Source: Stephanodiscus triporus (taxonomy: Eukaryota > Bacillariophyta > Thalassiosirophyceae > Thalassiosirales > Thalassiosiraceae). From it: 13,794 nucleotides of DNA. Where the stretch lies: assembly GCA_036939755.1 (NCBI GenBank), contig JALLAZ010000793.1, positions 1 to 13,794 on the forward strand. Reading direction: 5' to 3'. The translations under genes and the position numbers were made by a program. Shown here piece by piece: positions 1 through 6,620 of the stretch (within the stretch, counting starts at the first letter, position 1; each line of letters opens with the position of its first letter). Under the pieces are notes generated by a model. It did no database searches. It was not told the DNA's origin and saw only the letters and a list, made by a program, of their open reading frames with translations.

Positions 1-1
1 A

Positions 2-70
2 TGATACGAATTCGTATCAAAACATGATACGAATTCGTATTGTGTGAATTTGTATCATACGAATTCGTAT
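2..70. repeat. Clustered EcoRI-centred palindromic repeats
   Basis: The first copy, TGATACGAATTCGTATCA at 2-19, is a perfect 18-bp palindrome. The 14-bp core ATACGAATTCGTAT recurs exactly at 27-40 and 57-70, and a degenerate copy (GTGTGAATTTGTAT) lies at 42-55. Copy starts at 4, 27, 42 and 57 give spacings of 23, 15 and 15 bp, so this is a short tandem array with a 15-bp period at its right end. It touches the window edge, so its full length is unknown. It could be the end of a satellite or the terminus of a mobile element. Confidence 0.85.
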
Positions 71-166
71 CAAATCATGATGAGGCCTGGTCGATCGGGT
101 GCCTTCCACTTTGACATGTTTACGCCCCCGCCACCTGAGGAGTCGTCCCCTCGCACCACGACTTAC

Positions 167-429
167 GGCTGTTGCTGTTGCCTCGTCGTCGTGGCAGTGT
201 CTTCGACGGTCGAAAATAATACGGCCGACGATCGGCGACGGCGACGGTCGTCGTCAACGAGGGACGACGACGACGACGACGACGACGAAGAAGAAGAAGA
301 CGGCGGCGATATCATCGAGCGCCGCTCCCCCTGCGGCGATAACTGGAAGGGCCGAACGTCGACCACGATGGCGGAGGCGGCGACGGCGGCGATCGCGGCG
401 AGCGTTCGAGGATGCTGGTAGAGGCCCAT
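167..429 (-). CDS. Putative first exon of a secreted Ser-rich protein, incomplete
   Basis: On the minus strand an ATG at 429 in the context ATCATCATGG opens a frame beginning MGLYQHPRTLAAIAAVAASA. This is a good signal-peptide profile: hydrophobic core at residues 9-23, small residues at the likely cleavage site, and an aromatic-containing RPFQL just after. A run of 13 Ser (about residues 44-56) follows, encoded by a GAC/GAA microsatellite read in antisense, then an Arg/Ser stretch and QQQQ. The frame would stop at 165-163, but a consensus GTAAGT donor lies at 166-161, so the exon probably ends at 167 and the gene continues. The best acceptor I see is CGACCAG at about 93-87, giving an 80-bp intron, but the second exon would then run into the palindrome array, so this is unproven. 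No family is recognised. Targeting to ER or plastid is possible. It may also be a chance ORF in low-complexity DNA. Confidence 0.35.
263..298. repeat. GAC/GAA trinucleotide microsatellite
   Basis: Eight GAC units at 263-286 are followed by four GAA units at 287-298. On the minus strand the tract encodes the poly-Ser run of the putative secreted protein. On the plus strand it gives a poly-Asp/Glu run in a frame with no other support. Confidence 0.9.
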
Positions 430-953
430 GATGATAATATCTTTGGATTTGAATGTTTGGAATTCGCGGTCGGGGGATTATAATATGAATTCACGGATTC
501 GGGCGTCTCCGATGCGATCAGGGGGGTCCTAGATTGATGCGAGTCTGCCACTTCTTGTTGCGTCGAAAAAATATAATGATTATGTTCGCTCCTGTTGTTT
601 GTTGTTTGGTGTTATGGTAGTACTTTTCCTTTTAGTGTCAACGCCGACTGCACCGGCGCATCATTGTGTGTGTGTCGACGCAAGAGCAGGCGGGGGGAGG
701 CCGGCGGTCAGTGTGGGGTGGGTGGGCCTTGGGAGGCGGCGGTCGGTGTGTCAAGCTGGGATAGGGGTTGACTATGCACCGCCGACGAATTTGTACCATC
801 TCTTTTTCCGGATGGTGCTCTGACTTTTCTGGTACATAATGAAATCGGTGTCTAAAATGTCTTGGTAATAAATGTACAGATTCCCTCATACCTGGGCTCA
901 AGGGGGAATCCCTTTTTTTGGACTTACGACGGGGGGGATACAACGAGATAAGT
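430..953. other. Divergent intergenic region
   Basis: This 524-bp stretch separates the putative minus-strand exon from the plus-strand MORN gene, so it would hold both promoters. I find no convincing TATA box, RNA gene or splice pair. A 69-codon ORF starts at the ATG at 614 and ends at 823. Its N terminus is hydrophobic (MVVLFLLVSTPTAPAHHC) but the rest is Gly/Arg-rich with no recognisable domain. It may be chance or an upstream ORF in the leader of the downstream gene. Confidence 0.5.
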
Positions 954-3900
954 ATGATTAGAAGAAGAACGAGAAGGTCCGCGACCGACGAGGTCGGGGG
1001 AAACGACGGTCGAACGTCCCCCCCCTCGTCCTCGCCGTCCCCGTCGTCGTCCTCGGCCGCCCGACGTCTTACGTCGGGGGGGATCGAGATCGGCGACGGG
1101 ACGACGACGGACCAGTCCTCCCGACCTCGGGGGGGGGGGAGGGGACGGTCCCTCTCCCTGCCGCGAGCGTTCTCGTCGCGGGGTGCAATTGCGGGACATG
1201 GTGGCGGTCGCGACGGCGACGACGACGACGACGGACGTTCGCGGGGGCGGGGGGGAGGCGCGAGCCGCCTGAGGAGGAATCTCTCGAGGGGGCTGGCGGG
1301 ACTGCGGATGACCGGCCCATCGTACGGGAGGGACGGGGACGTCGTCGCCGCCGCCGCCGCATCGTCGTCGTCGCCGGCCGGCGGGACGACAACGCGCGAG
1401 TCGCGTATCCCCATCGTCGCGCGGGGCCGGCTTCCGCGCCACCGTCCCGGACGAACCCCCGCGGCTTGTCGATCGTCGTCACCCCCCCGCGGACGGCCGC
1501 GCCATTCGTCGTCGCGGTCGTCGTCGTCGTCCGATCGTCGTCGCCCCCCCCGACGACGGGGCGACGACCCCCCCGGCCCTCGATCCTCATCGCCGCGGAC
1601 GGGGGGGGGAGGCAGTTGTTGCGCCGCCGCCGACGACGACGACGACTCGCCGCCCACGTCGGGGGGGGGACGACGGGGTCGGGGAGGAGGACGGGGCGAT
1701 CCCGATCGTTCGCGCGAGCGTCGGCCGGCCTCGGCGGCGGCGGCGCGCGGAGGGCGAAGGCCGTCGCCGCCGGATCCGCGATGCGATCTCCGAGGACGGC
1801 GCACGGGTCTCCTCCTCCCCCCCGCCCCACGCCCGCCGTCGTCGCCGCTGCCGCCGACGGAGGATCGATGGGCAGGACGCGAACCGGATCGCGGTGGTCG
1901 GCGGGGCGACTCGCTTCCCCCCCCACGTCCGCCGCCGCCGCCGTCGCGAGGCCATCGTCGGCGGGGCGACGATTCGTCATCTCCTCATGGTAGCAGGTCG
2001 CCACCACCAGGTGGTGGTGGTGGGGGCGGGTGGCCGGGATCCATCGGGTCGTCGCGCTCGCGATCATCGCCATGTAGATCCTCGTTGAGCTCGAGGTCGC
2101 GTTCCCTCTCGCCCGATATTTGGATCGCGTGCGTGGAAACGGAGGACGATCCGTTCGAGAATTCGGTCACGTCCCTCGAGGAATCGTCTCCCCCCCCGTC
2201 GCGATCGCGACGGCGACCATCGTCATTATCGCGGCATCGCATGCCATCGTTTCGCGGTGATGACAACTCGTTGGGACGACGCGATAGTTCGCTCGAGGGA
2301 TCGTCGCCGCGGATGCGACGCGAGCGGAAGAATTCCTTCCAAAAGGGGCCGCGCGCGCGTTCGCATTCGTTCGAGAGGTCGCCGCCGAGACCCGCGACGC
2401 GGCAAGTACGGGACACCTCGTTGGAAAGGATTAATTCGCTCGATTCGTTCGAAGGAGGGCCGTCGCGACGATGGGATAATTGTCTAGACGGTAGATTGCC
2501 GGGACGGTCCGATGTTAATTCCAAGACACTATCGAAGGTGGCTGATCTTTCCACGCTATCGCAACAAATTTCGACGTCGTCGCGGAGGAACAACTCTCGC
2601 CCTCGCCCTCGAAGCCCGTCCCCGGGACGGCGAGTTCAACGAGAAAATTCGTTGAAGGAGATGCAACTGGAAACAATAAGGGGAAATCATTCACCCAATT
2701 CATTGGATGGGGGACCTCCATGGAAACGAGAAAATTCTTATAAGGCGGCTGGTCTTTACGTGCTTTCCCAGTCGGCATCGTTGAGGAGTAGCAATAGCCC
2801 TCGAAGTGCGTCGGTAGGACAGAGATCGCTCCACAGAGATCGACCGGGAAATTCATCCAATGAAACACAGCACCAAGGTGACATACGAAACGGTAGTAGA
2901 CGAGCTGAAGTAAAGCAAAATCCCTTTGAGATGGCCTTGAAGATTATCGAGGAAACCCAGGGCAAGAAATTGTCTAGAGAGTATTCCACAGGGAACGCTC
3001 CATCCAGAACAAAGTCTCGCAATTCGTCAATGGCACCTCGCTCTGCGCGACAAAGACCCGATGAGAAAGTTTTGCCGGCTATGTCAGATGCTAATCATCA
3101 ATTTCATGCGAAGTCGTCCTCGGGGCCAGCATTACATGACACGCCATTTGATGACAGACAACCCAGGGCCTTTGCAACTTCGAATGAATACAATAACTCG
3201 CTCAGCAACTTTGCCGGCCCATCATCGTTCAACGACATTAGTTCGGCACCGAGTGACTGCTCCGGCCGCGAGAGTAATGTAACTTCGGCGAGGAGTGTCC
3301 CAGTTGATCCTTACGAGACTCCGCAGAGTACAGTTTCTCCTCTTACTCCGCCTCCAATGACTCCTCTTCCGACACTGGGACCAACCACATGTTCACCCTA
3401 TGAACGTGATCAAGAGTATGAACTTTCGCTGAAGAATGATATAGCAGCTGGTAACGTCGATTGGGGAAAGTATCAGGCTAAGGGTGATGATCATTTTAAA
3501 GATAGCAGATGGAATAACCAAGAGCAGCCGCAACAGCACCAGAATCCACAGCAACGACAGCGCCAGAATCATCTGCCACCTCAACAATTGGTGCCTGCGT
3601 CGCAGCAGGGTGGCGATAATAATCTAAGGTGGATGAATTACACTGTTGGAGACGGCAAAAGAGAGGAGCAACGAAGTGCTAGCTTAGGACGAAGCGGACG
3701 TAAGAGTAAAATGTTCGGTGGGTCGAAATTGGGCATGAATGAACAAATTAAATCCCGCTCCGTCAAGAAGATGCCATTCACTGATCACTTCGGTGATTTT
3801 GGTTATTATACCGGCTGTGTCAACGATAATGGTCGGCCAGATGGCAAAGGTTCCATGAAGTACGAAAATGGAGTCTTTTACGAGGGCACGTGGACGGATG

Positions 3901-4724
3901 GTTGTCAGGATAAACAAGCAGCATCTCAGTACGAACGCATCCGAGGTGGTTTTACTGGTTGGAGTGGCAAGGGCCAGGGTGCCACAAAGAGTGGCGGTAC
4001 GTTGCCGTGGAATACCCGTAAGAACGATGCACGTGATGACCGAGCAAAGACCTTTGTTCGTGGTATGGAGTGGATGGATTTTAATGGCGATTCGGGGCGG
4101 TATAGTGGCGGAGTCAACAAGGATGAACTGCCTCATGGAACTGGAATCATGAAATATGATTTCGGATTAATTGCACAGGGTCATTGGGTCAATGGTGTCT
4201 TGAAGGAGGGACCTCATGATCGTATGATTAGCGCTGCCGCGTCGATGGCTGCTGGTATGTCGGTAGGCGGCTGTGGTAGATCCATCGGTCCTGGAATGTC
4301 TGTGGGTCCTGGGGCCATGGGTTATGCCAGCGGTACCGTCTCGGTGTTGGGCGGAGGAGGAATGTCAGTGGCTCCAGGAATGGTAGGATCAGGAATGTCA
4401 GGAATGTCAATTGGACCAGGCATTTCCGTAGGACCAATGTCATTGGGACCCCAACTACCCGATCAAGGCCACGGCTTCCCAATGGCTCCCATGCCCATGA
4501 TGCAGCCTCCCTACATGCAATACGGTGGCAATCCCATAGTTGCCGCTCAATGCAATTACTCGGCGCACAATCTCATGAATGGGATGGATGGAGGTGGCGG
4601 AAGCATATACGGTTCTCCAGCCATGGGCGCACCGGTGCTAATGCAAACGACCGTGCAACCCCATTCGCAGATGCCACAAAAATCTGACAAGCCCCCCATC
4701 TCTGAGATAAAAATTGGCAAATAA
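954..4724 (+). CDS. Large Ser/Arg-rich protein with C-terminal MORN-like motifs
   Basis: A single open frame of 1256 residues from the ATG at 954; the frame is open back to 843 but contains no earlier ATG. Residues 1 to about 385 are low-complexity Ser/Arg/Gly/Asp/Pro, encoded by very GC-rich triplet runs. Residues about 400-635 carry repeated basic-Ser motifs such as RERKNSF, SLERINSLDSF and KRENSYKAA, which look like targets of basophilic kinases. About 856-885 is Gln/Pro-rich. Two MORN-like units follow: FGYYTGCVNDNGRPDGKGSM at about 948-967, continuing through YENGVFYEGTW, and GRYSGGVNKDELPHGTGIM at about 1049-1067, continuing to GHWVNG. Residues about 1093-1166 are a Met/Gly/Pro-rich tract with repeated MSVGPG/MSIGPG. 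MORN motifs in other proteins bind phospholipid or act as structural scaffolds, so a membrane- or cytoskeleton-linked scaffold is my inference. No signal peptide or transmembrane segment is evident. The normal-composition C-terminal half makes the gene real; the N-terminal boundary is less certain. Confidence 0.8.
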   Translation: MIRRRTRRSATDEVGGNDGRTSPPSSSPSPSSSSAARRLTSGGIEIGDGTTTDQSSRPRGGGRGRSLSLPRAFSSRGAIAGHGGGRDGDDDDDGRSRGRGGGASRLRRNLSRGLAGLRMTGPSYGRDGDVVAAAAASSSSPAGGTTTRESRIPIVARGRLPRHRPGRTPAACRSSSPPRGRPRHSSSRSSSSSDRRRPPRRRGDDPPGPRSSSPRTGGGGSCCAAADDDDDSPPTSGGGRRGRGGGRGDPDRSRERRPASAAAARGGRRPSPPDPRCDLRGRRTGLLLPPAPRPPSSPLPPTEDRWAGREPDRGGRRGDSLPPPRPPPPPSRGHRRRGDDSSSPHGSRSPPPGGGGGGGWPGSIGSSRSRSSPCRSSLSSRSRSLSPDIWIACVETEDDPFENSVTSLEESSPPPSRSRRRPSSLSRHRMPSFRGDDNSLGRRDSSLEGSSPRMRRERKNSFQKGPRARSHSFERSPPRPATRQVRDTSLERINSLDSFEGGPSRRWDNCLDGRLPGRSDVNSKTLSKVADLSTLSQQISTSSRRNNSRPRPRSPSPGRRVQRENSLKEMQLETIRGNHSPNSLDGGPPWKRENSYKAAGLYVLSQSASLRSSNSPRSASVGQRSLHRDRPGNSSNETQHQGDIRNGSRRAEVKQNPFEMALKIIEETQGKKLSREYSTGNAPSRTKSRNSSMAPRSARQRPDEKVLPAMSDANHQFHAKSSSGPALHDTPFDDRQPRAFATSNEYNNSLSNFAGPSSFNDISSAPSDCSGRESNVTSARSVPVDPYETPQSTVSPLTPPPMTPLPTLGPTTCSPYERDQEYELSLKNDIAAGNVDWGKYQAKGDDHFKDSRWNNQEQPQQHQNPQQRQRQNHLPPQQLVPASQQGGDNNLRWMNYTVGDGKREEQRSASLGRSGRKSKMFGGSKLGMNEQIKSRSVKKMPFTDHFGDFGYYTGCVNDNGRPDGKGSMKYENGVFYEGTWTDGCQDKQAASQYERIRGGFTGWSGKGQGATKSGGTLPWNTRKNDARDDRAKTFVRGMEWMDFNGDSGRYSGGVNKDELPHGTGIMKYDFGLIAQGHWVNGVLKEGPHDRMISAAASMAAGMSVGGCGRSIGPGMSVGPGAMGYASGTVSVLGGGGMSVAPGMVGSGMSGMSIGPGISVGPMSLGPQLPDQGHGFPMAPMPMMQPPYMQYGGNPIVAAQCNYSAHNLMNGMDGGGGSIYGSPAMGAPVLMQTTVQPHSQMPQKSDKPPISEIKIGK
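1000..2030. repeat. GC-rich triplet-repeat low-complexity coding tract
   Basis: The N-terminal coding part of the MORN gene is built from CGTCGT, GACGAC and CCGCCG runs plus homopolymers of seven or more G or C (for example about 1131-1139). Stops are so rare here that four or five frames stay open for hundreds of codons on both strands. At about 2002-2018 there is a small CCACCACC/GGTGGTGG hairpin. The tract is prone to slippage and G-quadruplex formation. Confidence 0.75.
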
Positions 4725-4969
4725 GATATGTCATATGGGCAAACGCATTTTACTATTTATGTAACTTCATACACGGTGCAGAGAGAACGATACTCCTCTC
4801 TCTGTGAACAACCTATTAAATCGTGTTGTTTGAGGTTGTGAAACTGATAATCGATAAAGACTCACAGGGATTATTTGCATCACGAACACGCTTTTCATTA
4901 TCAAGATTCTACGTTTAATTTTCGTGTGTCTAATGTCCAGTCTCTAGAAGACAAAATAGGTCATTAAAC

Positions 4970-5257
4970 TACCGTAGAATACGCGGCATAAGCAACACGC
5001 GGCATAAGCAATACGTGAGAAAATGCACCCTTTTTCCCGCACCGTAAAAAGTTCAGATTGAGGGCTGTGTAAATCCTTATTAGACGACCAGCATACCGTT
5101 GGATTCGTCTTGTTGCGCTGAATCGTTTTTGTGTGGCCCCCATTTTCTTAAAACGATCGCATCAATATCAAATTTGATCTTTTCTGTTTTGCTAATTACG
5201 ATAGATTTAGTAGAAAGGAGGGACATTTTCATTGCTTATGCCGCGTATTCTACGGTA
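4970..5257. mobile_element. Non-autonomous TA-flanked MITE A (284 bp)
   Basis: The 26 bases at 4970-4995, starting TACCGTAGAATACGCGG, are repeated exactly in inverse orientation at 5232-5257. Both ends carry TA, consistent with a duplicated TA target and an element of 4972-5255. Homology between the arms continues imperfectly inward (AGAAAATGCACCC on the left; GGGACATTTTC on the right). There is no transposase ORF. TA duplication and short terminal inverted repeats fit Tc1/mariner-superfamily MITEs; the family assignment is inferred from the ends only. Confidence 0.8.
4981..5012. repeat. 16-bp tandem duplication inside MITE A
   Basis: ACGCGGCATAAGCAA plus one base occurs twice back to back, at 4981-4996 and 4997-5012. 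The unit is the inner part of the terminal inverted repeat. The right arm has only one copy, so the duplication arose within the left arm. Confidence 0.9.
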
Positions 5258-5638
5258 TCTTACGCCTCACAAATATCGTACCACATGTTGTATCGTGTAG
5301 GGTAATCTCGTAGATACCCGTCCCGGGGGGATTTTTTTGCCGTGACCAACCTCTAAAAAATTATTGGATGAATGCACTTCAATTTTGGCTTGCCATCCAT
5401 AGTCGAAAATTTCGGTGGTAATGCCAACGTAGGAATCATTATTCAACGATAACCATTTTCTTTGTGAAACGTTACGCAGGATTTGATCAAGACTCATACC
5501 ATTGTGTCGTCATAGGAATTGGTAGTCGAATCCTTTCAACTGCCGAGTGGACCGTTGACACGCTCTCTAAGAATTCAATTTCCCACAGAAAAGCTACACA
5601 CACTTCGCGCACATAAAAGATTTGTGTGTACAACATCA

Positions 5639-6418
5639 ATGAAAACTTGCACATCTTCGAAGAAGATGTCGACAACCAAGTCCGGCAAGGAGGCGACCGA
5701 CCGAAGAAGATTGCTCGTGGTTGTGTTGATTGCGATGGCATTGCCCGTCATATGCGAAGGCAGCAGCTTGGTTGAACAATCCAATGCCTTGCCAACTCCT
5801 CGTTCCAATCCTCAGCTCCAAGCAGGGAGTCCGAGGCGGTCCCTTTCCTGGGAGGGCAGTTGGGCGTCGACGGCGTCGGCGGATTCGCGAGACTCAGTGA
5901 AGAAGAGCAAATCATCTAAGTCTGAAAAATCGTCGAAGTCGTCCAAAAGCGGGTCCACAAGCGAGTCCACAAGCGAGTCCACAAGCTGGTCCACACCAAT
6001 CATGCAGGCCGAGTTGAACACGCAGGCCACGCCGTCGTCCGAACCGACCTCGTCAGGACGGCCGAGCGTATCCCCAAGTCCAACCTCATCAGGACGGCCG
6101 AGCGTAGCCCCAAGCCTGTCGTCAAAGCCCACTTCATCGAGACGGCCATCCCTTTCGCCCACCACTACTATACATCCGACCATCACGTCTCATCCGAGCA
6201 TACATCCGAGCATACATCCGAGCACATCTCTGAGCTCGTCCGAGCCCACCTCATCGAGGCGGCCATCCGTTTCGCCAATCGTTGGCGCTACGACGACTGT
6301 TGATCTGATTATGACGGGAACGGGGGATGATAAGTCCGCATCTGATGGTGGACAACTAAGTGGTTTATCGCTAATGGTGGCATCTGCATCCGCGTTGCTC
6401 TTCATTATTTGCATGTAA
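5639..6418 (+). CDS. Secreted pentalysine-cluster (silaffin-like) Ser/Pro-rich protein
   Basis: A 259-residue protein from the ATG at 5639 (an alternative in-frame ATG is at 5666). A basic n-region and hydrophobic core LLVVVLIAMALPVIC (25-39) form a clear signal peptide. Residues 91-103, KSSKSEKSSKSSK, match KxxKxxKxxKxxK exactly, the pentalysine cluster described as a silica-targeting signal in Thalassiosira pseudonana silaffins. Then come STSESTSESTSWST, four copies of (E/S/K)PTSS(G/R)RPS(V/L)(S/A)P at about 135-213, and HPSIHPSIHPS at 185-195. The C terminus (243-259) is a short hydrophobic tail after a small-residue stretch (SASDGGQLSG), typical of a GPI-anchor signal; a single transmembrane segment is the alternative. 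The likely location is the silica deposition vesicle membrane, the frustule or the cell surface. Function is inferred from motif and composition only, since silaffin-type proteins share little sequence. Single exon. Confidence 0.7.
   Translation: MKTCTSSKKMSTTKSGKEATDRRRLLVVVLIAMALPVICEGSSLVEQSNALPTPRSNPQLQAGSPRRSLSWEGSWASTASADSRDSVKKSKSSKSEKSSKSSKSGSTSESTSESTSWSTPIMQAELNTQATPSSEPTSSGRPSVSPSPTSSGRPSVAPSLSSKPTSSRRPSLSPTTTIHPTITSHPSIHPSIHPSTSLSSSEPTSSRRPSVSPIVGATTTVDLIMTGTGDDKSASDGGQLSGLSLMVASASALLFIICM
5953..5988. repeat. 12-bp tandem repeat (STSE codons)
   Basis: GTCCACAAGCGA occurs at 5953-5964 and 5965-5976, with a third, slightly diverged copy at 5977-5988. The 12-bp period keeps the reading frame and encodes the STSESTSESTSW stretch. 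Confidence 0.85.
6191..6224. repeat. 12-bp tandem repeat (HPSI codons)
   Basis: CATCCGAGCATA occurs twice exactly, at 6191-6202 and 6203-6214, followed by a partial copy to about 6224. It encodes HPSIHPSIHPS in the pentalysine protein. Confidence 0.85.
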
Positions 6419-6620
6419 ATGTGTATGCCTTCCCGAAGACTGTTGCGATTGATCGAATTTCGAATCCAGCGCCAACCACGCATGACTCACGGTCATAGTG
6501 ATTTCCCATTATATTTACATCTAGAAGGTATCGAACAACATTCCACTTTCGGCTAAATATCTGATCAAACGAGGACATAACTTTAAGTGTATTATCGTCA
6601 GGGATTACAGTATCTAAAAG
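6419..6620. other. Convergent intergenic spacer
   Basis: About 200 bp separate the stop codons of the plus-strand pentalysine gene and the minus-strand FBPase gene. It should hold both 3' ends. I see no hairpin, RNA gene or repeat in it. Confidence 0.6.

Larger units (their letters stand above)
4725..5638. other. Intergenic region containing a MITE
   Basis: No gene is supported between the MORN gene stop and the ATG at 5639. The region is AT-rich and holds the TA-flanked inverted-repeat element at 4970-5257, annotated separately. The remainder (5258-5638) would contain the promoter of the downstream gene; ACATAAAAG at 5611-5619 is a weak TATA-like match only about 20 bp from the ATG. The short ORFs here begin at non-ATG codons or cross the MITE end and are not credible. 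Confidence 0.6.

Noticed and set aside
1466..1993. 175-codon plus-strand ORF in another frame of the MORN gene
   Set aside because: Low-complexity shadow of the same triplet tract.
638..2073. Long minus-strand ORFs (388 and 334 codons) opposite the MORN gene N terminus
   Set aside because: They are Arg/Pro/Asp-only shadows of GC-rich triplet repeats that lack stops in most frames, with no domain; the plus-strand frame continues into normal protein sequence.
5099..5305. 68-codon hydrophobic ORF
   Set aside because: Starts at TTG, lies mostly inside MITE A and runs across its terminal repeat.
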